Shown here one piece after another: positions 34,137 through 44,072 of a stretch of 64,000 nt of DNA. The notes below the pieces were generated by a model that made no database searches, was not told the DNA's origin, and was given only the letters and a program-made list of their open reading frames with translations. The stretch is from Paenibacillus sp. MBLB1832. GTDB taxonomy: Bacteria > Bacillota > Bacilli > Paenibacillales > NBRC-103111. The stretch spans positions 4,855,001 to 4,919,000 of the forward strand of contig NZ_CP130319.1 of the NCBI RefSeq assembly GCF_032271945.1, in the 5' to 3' direction. A program made the position numbers and the translations under genes. The first letter of the stretch is position 1. Each line of letters starts with the position of its first letter.

Positions 34137-34251
34137 AGCCAACCTTTCTCGGTAGAAGGTTTCAACTGTTTCATTATATTTTACACACAACCTCTACCAT
34201 CCACAATATAGAAAGAAAATTTACCACATAAATAATGGAAAAATAGGTGCA

Positions 34252-34287
34252 AAAAAACGACCTATCCGCGAGGATTGATCGTTTTTT
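34252..34287. terminator. Terminator after pgi
   Basis: Arms AAAAAACGA/TCGTTTTTT with inner ATCC/GGAT. It lies 18 bases after the pgi stop. Confidence 0.85.
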
Positions 34288-34304
34288 ATCAACAATTGTT
34301 ACAA

Positions 34305-35660
34305 TTATTGCTGCAAGCGAGCCTCAAGCTCGGCTTTCTCTTTCTCATAACCTGGTTTGCCTAGAAGGGCAAACATGTTTTTCTTATACGCTTCAACGCC
34401 AGGCTGGTCAAAAGGATTAACCCCCATCAAATAGCCGCTGATGCCGCATGCTTTCTCGAAGAAATACACCATGTAGCCAAATGTGTATGGCGTCATGTCT
34501 GGCAGCGTCACGATCAGATTCGGTACGTTCCCGTCTGTGTGCGCAAGCATCGTACCTTCGAAAGCTTTCTTGTTCACGAAGTCCATCGTTTTGCCGCTTA
34601 GGAAGTTCAGTCCATCCAGATCATCCGCATCGGTACCAATGGTGATGTGATCAGCCACTTGATCTACTTGGATAACGGTCTCGAATAGGATCCGGTTACC
34701 ATCTTGAACGAACTGACCCATGGAGTGAAGATCGGTTGAGAAGTCAACGGATGCTGGGTAAATCCCTTTATAATCCTTGCCTTCGCTCTCGCCGAATAAT
34801 TGCTTCCACCACTCCGATACGAAGTGAAGGGATGGCTCATAGTTCACGAGGATTTCAATCGTTTTCCCTTTACGGTAAAGCGAATTTCGAACGGCAGCGT
34901 ATTGGTACGCTTGATTTTCGCTTAGCTTGGGATTCGAGAACTCCTGCTGTGCGTCAGCTGCGCCTTTCATGATCGCTTCAACATCGATACCCGCTGTTGC
35001 AATCGGAAGTAAACCTACTGCCGTTAGCACGGAATAACGGCCGCCAACATCATCAGGAATAACGAAAGTCTCGTAGCCTTCTGCTGTTGCGAGAGTTTTG
35101 AGAGCGCCTCTAGCTTGATCTGTCGTTGCATAAATACGCTTGCGAGCCGCTTCTTTCCCGTATTTCTTCTCCAGCAATTCACGGAAAATACGGAAAGCAA
35201 TCGCAGGCTCTGTTGTCGTACCCGACTTGGAAATGACATTCACGGAGAAATCTTTGCCTTCTATTAGCTGAAGCAAATGCGTGACGTATGTAGAAGAAAT
35301 ATTATTTCCCACGAAATAAATTTCAGGTGCTTTACGTTTGTCTTTTGGCAGAATGTTATAAAAAGAATGAGACAACATTTCGAGCGCAGCACGCGCGCCT
35401 AAATAGGAGCCGCCGATTCCAATCACGATTAACACATTTGAGTCGGATTGAATTTGTTTCGCCGATGCTTGAATGCGAGCAAACTCTTCGCGATTGTAGT
35501 TTTCCGGAAGGTCAACCCAACCTAAATAATCGGAACCTGCACCTGTCTTGTTGTGCAATTGATCATGCGCTAGCTCAACTTGAGCCGCCAAATAATCAAC
35601 TTCATGCTGGGATAGAAAGGATAATGCCTTACTGTAATCAAATTGAAGCTTTGTACTCAT
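34305..35660 (-). CDS. pgi: Glucose-6-phosphate isomerase
   Basis: Interconverts glucose-6-P and fructose-6-P. It is 451 residues, the normal Firmicute length, with [33 protein letters not shown] (sugar-phosphate loop), [14 protein letters not shown] and the C-terminal [16 protein letters not shown] (catalytic Lys). The start is the ATG behind GGAGGCG; a spurious upstream ATG overlaps that ribosome site. It sits near transketolase and supports sugar supply for the exopolysaccharide. Confidence 0.97.
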   Translation of the reverse strand: MSTKLQFDYSKALSFLSQHEVDYLAAQVELAHDQLHNKTGAGSDYLGWVDLPENYNREEFARIQASAKQIQSDSNVLIVIGIGGSYLGARAALEMLSHSFYNILPKDKRKAPEIYFVGNNISSTYVTHLLQLIEGKDFSVNVISKSGTTTEPAIAFRIFRELLEKKYGKEAARKRIYATTDQARGALKTLATAEGYETFVIPDDVGGRYSVLTAVGLLPIATAGIDVEAIMKGAADAQQEFSNPKLSENQAYQYAAVRNSLYRKGKTIEILVNYEPSLHFVSEWWKQLFGESEGKDYKGIYPASVDFSTDLHSMGQFVQDGNRILFETVIQVDQVADHITIGTDADDLDGLNFLSGKTMDFVNKKAFEGTMLAHTDGNVPNLIVTLPDMTPYTFGYMVYFFEKACGISGYLMGVNPFDQPGVEAYKKNMFALLGKPGYEKEKAELEARLQQ

Positions 35661-35785
35661 TAGGTTCGCCTCCATCTCTATTTTTTACCTTTTCCTAGCA
35701 TACTTATTTGAATGTCTAAAAGCAAGTAAAGAAGCGATTCACAGGCATTAATTACCATGCTATTATGAAGGAAGAGGTGATGGGC

Positions 35786-37069
35786 ATGAAACGTATCGGC
35801 TTTATTGGACTTGGCACAATGGGTAAACCCATGGCTGCTAACCTGATCACAAAAGGTTTTATCGTAACCGTGTATAATCGCACTGCGGAGAAAGCGGACG
35901 AGCTAGTGCAATTGGGCGCTGAAGTCGGCTTGTCGCCAGGGGATGTTGCGCGCAACTCCGATGTCCTATTTACGATGTTAAGCAATGACGCTGCGCTTCT
36001 CGACACATTTTACAGTGAACAGGGCATTCTCAGCGGGATTCACCCAGCGCTCACCATGATTGATTCCAGTACCGTTTCTCCCCAAACGAGTCAAAAGCTT
36101 AGCGAAGAGCTCGCGTCGCATTTCGTTGATTTCCTCGACGCGCCTGTGACGGGGTCGAAGCCATCCGCTGAAGCAGGTACGCTCACGTTCATGGTTGGCG
36201 GCAGCCAAGAAGTGTTCGAAGAGCACTATGCGTTGTTCCTTGCCCTTGGCAGCAAAGCCATTTACCTCGGACCGAGCGGCTCTGGCTCCTATGCCAAGCT
36301 TGCGCATAATACGATGGCTGGCATCAACCTAGCAGGCCTTGTTGAAGGCTTGTCACTCGCGGCGAAAGCTGGCATTAACCCCGAGAAATTTTTGGAAATT
36401 GTGCGTTCTGGCGGCGCTAATAGTCGGATGGTTGAGCTCAAAGGCGAGAAAATTCTAGATCGCGATTTCAGCAACCAATTCTCGTTGAAGCTGATGTTGA
36501 AGGATTTACTGCTTGCACAAGAAATGGCTGGCAAGTTCCAATCACCAGTTCCCATGCTTCAATCGGCAACGAATCTGTTCCAAATCGGCCTTAGCAAAGG
36601 CCTAGGTGAAGAGGATCTTAGCGCGCTCATTAAGTGTTATGAGGAATGGAATGGGCAGCAGGTTGTTAAACCTAGCGAGCCTGCGATCGAAGTTAGAAAA
36701 TCGGCTTCGCCTCTTTCTGGGCGTGAACGCCGCAAAAACACACGTGTACAGCTGGATATCTCCTTAAAGCTCTCGATTTATCAATGGGAGCAAGAAGGCT
36801 CGTTCTCTGGCCAAAATATTGACGGAACACTCTTCGACTTATCCGAGAGTGGTCTACAAATTACAACGGATGTACTACTCGCACCCGATATGTTCGTTGT
36901 GATTCACTTCCCGCAGGAAGCAGAGTTGCCTCCAATCACAGGCCGCGTTATACGCATCGTGACTGAAGGTCGAAGCTATCGCTACGGCTGTATGCTGTCA
37001 GGCTTGCCGCCTTATGTGCGGATTAAGTTAGAGCAGTACATTGAGGCGCATATTGCGAGTACGGTTTAA
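35786..37069 (+). CDS. Beta-hydroxyacid dehydrogenase fused to a PilZ domain
   Basis: 427 residues. Residues 1-285 are a 3-hydroxyisobutyrate dehydrogenase-type enzyme: RIGFIGLGTMGKPMAANL (NAD(P) binding), DAPVTGSKPSAEAGTLTFMV (substrate), and the catalytic Lys in SYAKLAHNTMAG. After a linker a PilZ domain follows at about 310-425, with RERRKNTRVQ (RxxxR) and DLSESGLQIT (D/NxSxxG), the c-di-GMP-binding residues. The fusion in one frame is clear. The start is the ATG 7 bases behind GAGGTGA. Enzyme activity under c-di-GMP control is inference. Confidence 0.9.
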   Translation: MKRIGFIGLGTMGKPMAANLITKGFIVTVYNRTAEKADELVQLGAEVGLSPGDVARNSDVLFTMLSNDAALLDTFYSEQGILSGIHPALTMIDSSTVSPQTSQKLSEELASHFVDFLDAPVTGSKPSAEAGTLTFMVGGSQEVFEEHYALFLALGSKAIYLGPSGSGSYAKLAHNTMAGINLAGLVEGLSLAAKAGINPEKFLEIVRSGGANSRMVELKGEKILDRDFSNQFSLKLMLKDLLLAQEMAGKFQSPVPMLQSATNLFQIGLSKGLGEEDLSALIKCYEEWNGQQVVKPSEPAIEVRKSASPLSGRERRKNTRVQLDISLKLSIYQWEQEGSFSGQNIDGTLFDLSESGLQITTDVLLAPDMFVVIHFPQEAELPPITGRVIRIVTEGRSYRYGCMLSGLPPYVRIKLEQYIEAHIASTV

Positions 37070-37107
37070 GATAGACATAATTACATACCAAGTGACGAGT
37101 GAAGCAC

Positions 37108-37148
37108 ACCGTCTTTCCCTTCAAGGGAGAGGCGGTTTTATTTATTTT
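37108..37148 (+). terminator. Terminator of the dehydrogenase-PilZ gene
   Basis: Stem ACCGTCTTTCCCTT/AAGGGAGAGGCGGT with two mismatches, then TTTTATTTATTTTT. It ends a few bases before the next ribosome site. Confidence 0.8.
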
Positions 37149-37165
37149 TGAGGAGGAATGATGGG

Positions 37166-37831
37166 ATGGATTTTCAACAGGAGCATGAGGCCTATGTCAG
37201 TTGGCATCAAGCAAGGCGTTCGGGAGAAAGGCTTCACAGACTGCAAGAGGGGCATGGACACGCTGAGAAGTTATTTCTTGAGCAGTTGTGGTGGCCGGTT
37301 GTAGGTCACTTCCAACACTTGCACCCTGAGTATGAGGTCAAAGACTTTCAAGATGGAACGCGATTTCTCGATTTCGCCTATGTTCGGGGTGCCCATCGCT
37401 TCGCATTCGAAATTGATGGGTTTAGCCCCCATGCCCGCGATATTGATCGCGGACGATTTGGTGACAATCTAATGCGACAAAACCAGCTTGTTCTGGATGG
37501 CTGGAAAATCCTGCGATTTTCCTACGATGACCTCACGTATAAAAAGCGACGCTGTCAGCAGCTCATTCTGCATATGCTGGGGCGTTGGTATGGAGAAGAG
37601 GCTGTGTCCGTTTTATTGACACATCAGGAGCAAAGCATCTTGAAGTTGGCGGCGCAATCTGTTGAACCGCTGAAAACAAAGAAAGTTGCGGACTTTCTCG
37701 GTGTCCGCCCAGAAGCAGCACGCATCTGGTTGCGTCGGCTGCATGCGAAGGGGATGCTTCATCCAGCTAGCGGGGAACATCGCGTGAGAGCCTATGTGCT
37801 TAATGCGAAGGCAGAGCTGAATTGGCTGTAG
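37166..37831 (+). CDS. Predicted endonuclease-fold protein with winged helix
   Basis: 221 residues. The middle, FLDFAYVRGAHRFAFEIDGF, then DIDRGRFGDNLMRQNQLVLDGWKILRFSYDDL, is like DUF559/Vsr-type restriction-endonuclease folds with Asp/Glu metal ligands. Residues 150 on form a likely winged helix (KTKKVADFLGVRPEAARIWL). The start is the ATG after AGGAGGAATGATGGG, not the upstream TTG that precedes the site. It is perhaps a repair or defence nuclease; no partner gene is adjacent. Confidence 0.6.
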   Translation: MDFQQEHEAYVSWHQARRSGERLHRLQEGHGHAEKLFLEQLWWPVVGHFQHLHPEYEVKDFQDGTRFLDFAYVRGAHRFAFEIDGFSPHARDIDRGRFGDNLMRQNQLVLDGWKILRFSYDDLTYKKRRCQQLILHMLGRWYGEEAVSVLLTHQEQSILKLAAQSVEPLKTKKVADFLGVRPEAARIWLRRLHAKGMLHPASGEHRVRAYVLNAKAELNWL

Positions 37832-38083
37832 GCGGAGGTATCGGCCTACTATCCGTGCAAGTTAAGAGCGGTCAACCGCTCTTAACTTCGTCAAAACTGG
37901 CTCATTTCTCGATTTAGAAGTGGTTGACCGCTTCTAGCTCGCGCCCTCCGCCTACGAATCGGGCTTTCGCACAGGTTTAAGAGCGGTCAACCGCTCTTAA
38001 CTCCGCCAAAACTGGCTAACTTCTCGATTTAGAAGCGGTTGACCGCTTCTAAATCGAGCCCTCCGCCTACAGATCGGCCTATC
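37828..38083. repeat. Tandem 115-bp repeat, each unit with two hairpins
   Basis: Two diverged copies with a period of 115 bp (from 37862 and 37977). Each has a palindrome TTAAGAGCGG-TCAA-CCGCTCTTAA, then a spacer with CAAAACTGGCT, then AGAAGTGG or AGAAGCGG with TTGA and CCGCTTCT, and ends in CCCTCCGCCTAC. The leading GTAGGCGGAG just after the preceding gene is the inverse of that end. Non-coding. Confidence 0.9.
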
Positions 38084-38149
38084 GCCATGGGAACAAGTGA
38101 GAAAATAACGCAGGTGGCAACTATATCGGATGTTGAGGCGCACCACCCC

Positions 38150-38201
38150 AAAAACAAAAACTCCCGCCTCCCCTCGGTACATCAACCAAGGGAGGCGAGA
38201 G
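38150..38201 (-). terminator. Terminator of ppnP
   Basis: Stem CTCCCGCCTCCC/GGGAGGCGAGAG with inner GGT/ACC, followed on the minus strand by TTTTTGTTTTTG. Confidence 0.85.
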
Positions 38202-38218
38202 CCAATTCATCTGCGGAA

Positions 38219-38536
38219 TTACTCGCTGATATAGGAGCAAATGTAGTCGCTCACTGTTTTCACATCGAGCTTGAATTTCGTATTAGCTGGTACAGTGAAT
38301 TCACCTTGACCGCTGATCGTGATCCACTCGCTGCTGCCTGGAAGCAAGACGTTCAACTCGCCCGCTTGGATTTCCATGATTTCTTTCACATCTGTTCCGA
38401 ATTCATATTCGCCTGGAAGCAGGATACCGAGCGTTTTCTTCGTGCCATCCGCGAATTGCACAGTGCGGCTTGTTACTTTTCCATCGAAATATACATTGGC
38501 TTTCGTAAGTACGGTTACATTTTCAAAGCTGGACAT
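38219..38536 (-). CDS. ppnP: Pyrimidine/purine nucleoside phosphorylase PpnP
   Basis: 105-residue cupin-like protein (formerly DUF1255/YaiE). [40 protein letters not shown] and a C-terminal cupin half match PpnP, which phosphorolyses several nucleosides. The start is the ATG behind AGAGGGGGAAATACGAACC; a longer frame adds 25 residues without a ribosome site. It follows tkt by about 75 bases on the same strand; pentose-phosphate from nucleosides could feed transketolase. Confidence 0.92.
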   Translation of the reverse strand: MSSFENVTVLTKANVYFDGKVTSRTVQFADGTKKTLGILLPGEYEFGTDVKEIMEIQAGELNVLLPGSSEWITISGQGEFTVPANTKFKLDVKTVSDYICSYISE

Positions 38537-38611
38537 GGTTCGTATTTCCCCCTCTAAAATGACTACGAATGATGACAAGTCGGGGCCCAGACTTGCTGAG
38601 CCCTCTCCCAA

Positions 38612-40633
38612 TTAGCCTAACAAAGCCTTAACTCTAGCTACAACGTTTTCTGGTGAGAAGCCGTATTCTCTCAGAACCGTATCTCCAGGCGCGGATGCTC
38701 CAAATGTCGAGATGCCTAGGATGGAACCTTCGTCGCCAACATAACGCTCCCAGCCAAGCGGGTACGCCATCTCAACAGCTAGACGCTTCTTAACTTCTGG
38801 CAGAATGACGGAATCCTTGTACGCTTTGGATTGCTTCTCGAACAATTCCAAGCTCGGCAAGCTGACAACGCGAACGTTGATGCCTTCGGCTTGCAGCAAT
38901 TTTTGTGCCGCGACTGCCAATTGCACTTCAGAACCTGTCGCCAAGATTTGAGCGTCTGGCTTACCGTTCGCAGCTTCGGATACCACGTATCCGCCTTTGC
39001 TTAGGTTCTCTTTGGCACCTTCAACGGTACCTGGAAGAATAGGCAAGTTTTGACGCGTAAGTACGAGCGCAACTGGACCATTGCTATTCGTAATCGCATA
39101 ACGCCAAGCTTCAGACGTCTCGTTACCATCAGCTGGACGGATGACCGTGATGCCAGGAATAACGCGAAGCGCAGGCAATTGCTCAATTGGCTCATGCGTA
39201 GGGCCGTCTTCACCAACCGCGATACTGTCGTGCGTTAGCACGTAAATAACAGGCAATTGCATAAGTGCTGCAAGACGGATCGATGCACGCAGGTAGTCAG
39301 AGAATACGAAGAAAGTGGCTCCGTATACTTTTACCCCGCCATGAAGCGCCATACCGTTCATTGCAGTTCCCATACCGAACTCACGAACACCGAACCATAC
39401 GTTGCGTCCCGCGTAGTTCGTCGCACTGTAGTTGGACTCGCCTTTGATCATTGTGTTGTTGGAGCTTGCAAGATCCGCGGATCCACCGATCAGTTGCGGC
39501 AGTTTGCCTGCAATCGCATTGATCGCATTACCAGAAGCAACACGCGTAGCCATCGGTTTGTCTTCAGTTGTGTACTTAGGAAGATCAGAATCCCAACCAG
39601 CTGGCAGTTCACCATTCACAGCAGCGCTGAATTGGTTGCCAAGCTCTGGGTACGCTTTGATGTAATCGTTCAACAATTGGCTCCAAGCTTCTTCCGCTGC
39701 AGCGCCTTCTTTCGCAATTTCCGCATAGTGCGCTCGCACTTCGTCCGGAACTAAGAAGTCTGGGTCTTCCGGCCAGCCGTATGCTTGTTTCGTCAATTTC
39801 ACTTCGTCGCCGCCAAGCGGTGAACCGTGCGGTCCAACGTGCCCGCCTTTACCGCCTTTGTTCGGGGAACCGAAGCCGATTGTCGTTTTGACTTCAATCA
39901 ACGTAGGACGCGTTGTGTCTGCTTTCGCTTCTGCAATTGCTTTGGAAATCGCAGCAAGGTCGTTCTGCTCTTCTACGCGCAATACTTGCCAGCCGTAAGC
40001 TTCGAAGCGTGCTTGTACATTTTCAGAGAACGCCATGTTCAATTCGCCATCCAAGGAAATATCATTGGAATCGTAAAGCATGATCAATTTGCCCAATTTC
40101 AGGTGAGCTGCAAGGGAAACGGCTTCTGCGGAAACGCCTTCCATCATATCGCCATCGCCGCAAATCGCATACGTGTAGTGATCGATTACTGGGAAGTTCT
40201 CTTTGTTGTAAGTCTCTCTCAAGTGAGCTTCTGCCATCGCCATACCCACAGCCATCCCTACACCTTGTCCAAGCGGACCAGTTGTAGCGTCAACACCTGC
40301 TGTGTGACCGTACTCTGGGTGACCAGGCGTTTTGCTTCCCCATTGGCGGAAGTTCTTGATTTCTTCCATTGGCAGATCGTATCCGCACAAGTGAAGCAAG
40401 CTGTATAAAAGCATGGATCCGTGTCCTGCTGATAGAACAAATCGGTCACGGTTGACCCATTTAGGATTCGAAGGATTGTGCTTCATATGCTGTTTCCACA
40501 GCACGTAAGCCATTGGAGCCGCTCCCATTACCATACCAGGGTGGCCTGATTTTGCTTTCTCAACCGCGTCGATACCGAGTGTACGGATCGTGTCGACGGC
40601 TAATTGTTCAATTGTCTTGTTTGTTGCAGTCAT
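38612..40633 (-). CDS. tkt: Transketolase
   Basis: Thiamine-diphosphate enzyme of the pentose phosphate pathway. It is 673 residues, full length, with [33 protein letters not shown] (ThDP motif GDG...), [18 protein letters not shown] and [12 protein letters not shown]. It begins behind GGAGGG and has a likely extended -10 promoter upstream. Confidence 0.98.
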   Translation of the reverse strand: MTATNKTIEQLAVDTIRTLGIDAVEKAKSGHPGMVMGAAPMAYVLWKQHMKHNPSNPKWVNRDRFVLSAGHGSMLLYSLLHLCGYDLPMEEIKNFRQWGSKTPGHPEYGHTAGVDATTGPLGQGVGMAVGMAMAEAHLRETYNKENFPVIDHYTYAICGDGDMMEGVSAEAVSLAAHLKLGKLIMLYDSNDISLDGELNMAFSENVQARFEAYGWQVLRVEEQNDLAAISKAIAEAKADTTRPTLIEVKTTIGFGSPNKGGKGGHVGPHGSPLGGDEVKLTKQAYGWPEDPDFLVPDEVRAHYAEIAKEGAAAEEAWSQLLNDYIKAYPELGNQFSAAVNGELPAGWDSDLPKYTTEDKPMATRVASGNAINAIAGKLPQLIGGSADLASSNNTMIKGESNYSATNYAGRNVWFGVREFGMGTAMNGMALHGGVKVYGATFFVFSDYLRASIRLAALMQLPVIYVLTHDSIAVGEDGPTHEPIEQLPALRVIPGITVIRPADGNETSEAWRYAITNSNGPVALVLTRQNLPILPGTVEGAKENLSKGGYVVSEAANGKPDAQILATGSEVQLAVAAQKLLQAEGINVRVVSLPSLELFEKQSKAYKDSVILPEVKKRLAVEMAYPLGWERYVGDEGSILGISTFGASAPGDTVLREYGFSPENVVARVKALLG

Positions 40634-40716
40634 TCGAAAATTCCCTCCATTATTTCTATATTGTCGTCTGATCTGTTCGCAACTTGTACATACAAGTGAC
40701 TGTTCTCGCTTGCATT

Positions 40717-40725
40717 ATTGTACCA
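40717..40725 (-). promoter_or_regulatory. Possible extended -10 promoter of tkt
   Basis: Minus strand TGGTACAAT, with an extended TGn element. No convincing -35 at 17 bases. The leader would be about 80 nt. Confidence 0.45.
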
Positions 40726-40788
40726 TTTGCTTTAAGGCTTTGCCACAATAAACCCTTAAAATGTTATACTTCTCGCCTATATGTAAAT

Positions 40789-40816
40789 AGGCTGTACCCA
40801 TAAACGGGTACAACCT
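40789..40816 (-). terminator. Terminator of purU
   Basis: Stem AGGCTGTACCC/GGGTACAACCT with one mismatch, 11 bases after the purU stop. The T tract is weak. Confidence 0.6.
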
Positions 40817-40827
40817 GATTCGCCTTT

Positions 40828-41727
40828 TTAATTAAACACGACTGTTTTATTATTATAAACGATGATTCGATCTTCAACATGCCAAGAAACCGCTCTTGCA
40901 AGCACAATACGCTCGATATGACGACCGATTCGCTTCAAATCTTCCACATTATCGCGATGACTCACGCGTTGAACGTCTTGCTCGATAATCGGTCCAGCGT
41001 CTAATTCATCGGTTACATAATGCGCGGTAGCGCCAATAATTTTCACACCGCGGTTATGCGCTTGCGCATAAGGCTTCCCGCCTACGAACGCAGGAAGGAA
41101 CGAATGGTGGATATTAATGATACGATTGGCATAGTGCTTAATGAACGTTGGAGAAACGATTTGCATGTACCGTGCGAGTACAATCGTATCGACGTTATCA
41201 CCAATGACTTCTAACTGGCGCTGCTCAGCCTCTGCTTTGGTCGCCGCGGTAACTGGAATGTGATGGTACGGGATGCCGAACGGCTCCACGAGCGATCTCA
41301 TATCATCGTGATTGGAGATGACCATCGCGATGTCCGCGTTCAGATCGCCTGCGCGCCAATGCCACAGCAGCTCAAGCAAAGCATGATCTTCTTTGGACAC
41401 AAAAATCGCGACTCGCTTCTTCTTACTAGCTAACGACAAGCTCCAATCCATCGTAAACTTCTCAGCGACAACAGCAAAATCAGCTCTTAATGTCTCCACG
41501 CGACCCGCCAGTTCCGCCAAATCGAACTCGATCCGGATAAAGAACATCCCGCCCTCTGGATCCATCGTGTATTGATCGGATTGAACGATATTCGCACCAT
41601 ATTCGAATAAAAATTGCGACACCGCCGCAACTATTCCTGGCTGATCTGGGCAAGAAATCAACATTCTTGCTCGGTTGCTCAATTCGCTCTCCCGGCGAAC
41701 TGAATGATTCACGTTTGCTGCTTCCAT
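40828..41727 (-). CDS. purU: Formyltetrahydrofolate deformylase
   Basis: Hydrolyses 10-formyl-THF to formate and THF, balancing one-carbon pools. It is 299 residues: an N-terminal ACT domain (ARMLISCPDQPGIVAAVSQF) and a formyltransferase-type domain with IHHSFLPAFVGGKPYAQAHN, IGATAHYVTDELDAGPIIEQ, where the His and Asp are catalytic. It starts behind AGGGGG, 38 bases after nfo, so the two may form an operon. Confidence 0.96.
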   Translation of the reverse strand: MEAANVNHSVRRESELSNRARMLISCPDQPGIVAAVSQFLFEYGANIVQSDQYTMDPEGGMFFIRIEFDLAELAGRVETLRADFAVVAEKFTMDWSLSLASKKKRVAIFVSKEDHALLELLWHWRAGDLNADIAMVISNHDDMRSLVEPFGIPYHHIPVTAATKAEAEQRQLEVIGDNVDTIVLARYMQIVSPTFIKHYANRIINIHHSFLPAFVGGKPYAQAHNRGVKIIGATAHYVTDELDAGPIIEQDVQRVSHRDNVEDLKRIGRHIERIVLARAVSWHVEDRIIVYNNKTVVFN

Positions 41728-41765
41728 GTATATCCCCCTAACGATAATCTTCTCTTGCCTGCAGA

Positions 41766-42893
41766 TTAGGCTTTCTTCAAGATGTCGTTGCCTGCAAGCC
41801 AGACAATAAGACGTTGGTTGATTTGTTCCTCGCTCAGATCAGCGAAAAGTCTCTCTTCATGAAGAATATCATACAAGCGCTCCAGCGGCTCGCGGCCATC
41901 CGCTTTTTTCGCTTTGGCATCATTTTTAAGCAGTTCCCACGTCTTAAGAACGAAATCACGATAATGAATGTCTTTTTTGTTCATCAAAAAGTCAATTCGC
42001 TCAATATGATCTAGGAACTCGCCGCCAAAACGGCCATTGAGGTTGCCTGAAAGCAGAGCAATCTCCGCTTCATACATCGGACGCTGTGTTTTGTCTTCTT
42101 TCCCGATCCACGGCGTTTCGAGAATCATCGGCAAATGCTGCAAACTCTCGTGATTTACCAGATTGTTCATCGCCTCGAAGCCAATCCAGCCAGATCCAAG
42201 CGGCGCATGGCGATCTTTGGCCGCTCCGCGAGGGTTTTTACTGTCATTCAAGTGGATGACGCCAAGCTTCTCCAGTCCAATCGTACGGTCAAAATGACGC
42301 AAAACTCCGTCCAAATCATTCACGATATCGTAGCCGGCATCGTGAATGTGGCACGTATCCATACAGACGGTAATTTTATTGTTAAACTCCACGCGTTCGA
42401 TAATTTCCGCAATCTCTTCAAAGCTGCGGCCGATTTCCGACCCTTTGCCTGCCATCGTTTCCAATGCAATGTTGACATTCGTGTCTTTAACTCCGGCAAG
42501 CACTTCATTCAAGCCATCGGCGATTCTCCCGATCCCGTAGTCGGCATCCTTGTCTGTGTAAGCGCCTGGATGCAGCACGATGTTACGAACACCTAGGTAA
42601 TCTGTGCGACGAATTTCTTGTTGCAAGAAGTTAACAGCAAGCTCGTAAGTATCGTCTTTGTAAGAACCTAGGTTGATAATGTAAGGCGCATGAACAACGA
42701 TTTCGTTCATCCCGTGCTTGTCCATCACGGCTTTGCCTTCTTCGACGTATTGCTCTTCGATCGGCTTACGGCGCGTATTCTGCGGCGCGCCTGTGTATAT
42801 CATAAAGGTGGATGATCCGTAGGAAACGGCTTCTTCAGCTGCATTTAACAAACCTTTATCTGAGAACGAGACGTGTGAGCCAATTTTGGGCAT
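41766..42893 (-). CDS. nfo: Endonuclease IV with C-terminal extension
   Basis: AP endonuclease of base excision repair. The metal-binding motifs are all present: [49 protein letters not shown] and [20 protein letters not shown]. The family norm is about 280-300 residues; this protein has 375. The extra part after about 285 contains a Lys-rich stretch and a C-terminal helical region ([20 protein letters not shown]) of unknown role. It starts behind AAGGAGT. Confidence 0.93.
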   Translation of the reverse strand: MPKIGSHVSFSDKGLLNAAEEAVSYGSSTFMIYTGAPQNTRRKPIEEQYVEEGKAVMDKHGMNEIVVHAPYIINLGSYKDDTYELAVNFLQQEIRRTDYLGVRNIVLHPGAYTDKDADYGIGRIADGLNEVLAGVKDTNVNIALETMAGKGSEIGRSFEEIAEIIERVEFNNKITVCMDTCHIHDAGYDIVNDLDGVLRHFDRTIGLEKLGVIHLNDSKNPRGAAKDRHAPLGSGWIGFEAMNNLVNHESLQHLPMILETPWIGKEDKTQRPMYEAEIALLSGNLNGRFGGEFLDHIERIDFLMNKKDIHYRDFVLKTWELLKNDAKAKKADGREPLERLYDILHEERLFADLSEEQINQRLIVWLAGNDILKKA

Positions 42894-43017
42894 AGTTCAT
42901 AACTCCTTTATAGGTAACTACTACCCTCCTATTTTACTCGTATTGTCGCAAGAAATCTAGAAATAAGGTATAATTCTTATCAACGATTGGATTTAAATAA
43001 ACGGGGTGACAAAATAG

Positions 43018-43446
43018 ATGGCAAATGATTTTTTCATGTGGTTCATCATTTTCTGGGTATGCGTCCTGCTTTTCTTCATGTCGGTAGGCGGATACTTCAT
43101 GTTTCGTAAATTCATTAAAGTTCTTCCCAAAGAGGACGGCAAGTCAAAGCTGGATTGGCAAAATTATTATGTAGACAGCTCAAGGCATTTATGGACCGAG
43201 GATTCCAAGGCCTTCCTAAACCAATTGGTATCACCTGTGCCGACGGCCTTCCGTGATATTGCGAAGCATTCGATCGCGGCGCGAATCGGACAAGTTGCCT
43301 TAGAGGCGAACGCGACAGAAGTGACGCGGGAGCACTGTATCGAGGGGTATATTCTTGCAACGCCTAAGCGGGATTATCGAAGTTTGACGAGCTTTTTGGA
43401 GAAGCAAGAGATTGATTATAGTGCGTTTAAGCATTTGTTGAGTTAA
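43018..43446 (+). CDS. DUF2621-like membrane protein
   Basis: 142 residues. One N-terminal membrane segment (FFMWFIIFWVCVLLFFMSVG), then a conserved soluble part, LPKEDGKSKLDWQNYYVDSS, and AKHSIAARIGQVALEANATE, as in the Bacillus YneK/DUF2621 proteins. The soluble part resembles a PCP-reductase-type (PF08369-like) domain, but that is uncertain. It is divergent from nfo. The function is not known. Confidence 0.7.
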   Translation: MANDFFMWFIIFWVCVLLFFMSVGGYFMFRKFIKVLPKEDGKSKLDWQNYYVDSSRHLWTEDSKAFLNQLVSPVPTAFRDIAKHSIAARIGQVALEANATEVTREHCIEGYILATPKRDYRSLTSFLEKQEIDYSAFKHLLS

Positions 43447-43452
43447 AAGAGA

Positions 43453-43488
43453 GCGTCCGCAGTTCAACGTGAACTGACGGGCGTTTTT
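43453..43488 (+). terminator. Terminator between DUF2621 gene and vanZ-like gene
   Basis: Stem GCGTCCGCAGTTCA/TGAACTGACGGGCGT with small mismatches, then TTTTTC on the plus strand. It touches the end of the minus-strand vanZ-like gene. Confidence 0.75.
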
Positions 43489-43967
43489 CATTTTCGTGCC
43501 ACAGCCAGAAAACAGACGATCCCCAACATCGCCCCAGCTGTATCCACAAGGACATCAATAGGCAGTGCCGTTCGGCCCTGAATGAAACGTTGGTGAAATT
43601 CATCGGATGCTGCGTACAGCGCACTCACACTAACCGCGGCGAGCGAAACGTGATAGATCGACCAGTTTGTATAGGCTTTGAGAGTGCGAGCGATCAAGAG
43701 ACCAAGCACGAAATAAACGAAGATATGTGCTGTTTTTCGGATGAAGAATTCGATGAATCCGCTGGGGCTGCTGCTTTTCACACTTATTTGCGAGTGTCCA
43801 TAATGAAAGCTGGTGCCAGCGAAAACATTTTTCACCGTTTGATCTGGAATTTCTTTATGGATCCAAGGTCTAAGATCCTGGGTTTGATGCGTTTGGGAGG
43901 AGAGCGCGAAAATCAAGCCGAACCAGAGAAACGTCGGAAGTGCAAACCGTATGAATCGCGTTATTTT
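43488..43967 (-). CDS. VanZ-family membrane protein
   Basis: 159 residues with four membrane segments. It has ALSSQTHQTQDLRPW near the start, KTAHIFVYFVLGLL and ASDEFHQRFIQGRTALPIDVLVDTAGAMLG, where DEFHQxFxxGR is the VanZ signature. The start is the ATG after GGACGGATAAA; the upstream TTG frame overlaps the ugd terminator. It is downstream of the exopolysaccharide locus but behind a terminator. Confidence 0.88.
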   Translation of the reverse strand, partial: KITRFIRFALPTFLWFGLIFALSSQTHQTQDLRPWIHKEIPDQTVKNVFAGTSFHYGHSQISVKSSSPSGFIEFFIRKTAHIFVYFVLGLLIARTLKAYTNWSIYHVSLAAVSVSALYAASDEFHQRFIQGRTALPIDVLVDTAGAMLGIVCFLAVARK

Positions 43968-44009
43968 CATTTTATCCGTCCACACCCCTTCATTTGCCCA
44001 CGCAGACAC

Positions 44010-44051
44010 CAAAAAGAGGCCCCCTAATCCTCGTCGAAAAGGGAAGCCTCT
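44010..44051 (-). terminator. Terminator at the end of the exopolysaccharide locus
   Basis: Stem AGAGGCTTCCC/GGGGGCCTCT on the minus strand, followed by TTTTTGG. It lies 22 bases after the ugd stop. Confidence 0.8.
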
Positions 44052-44072
44052 CTTGGAAACGTGATTACGTCA

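Noticed and set aside
37828-38083. CRISPR array
   Set aside because: Only two long diverged units with internal palindromes; no spacer pattern or cas genes.
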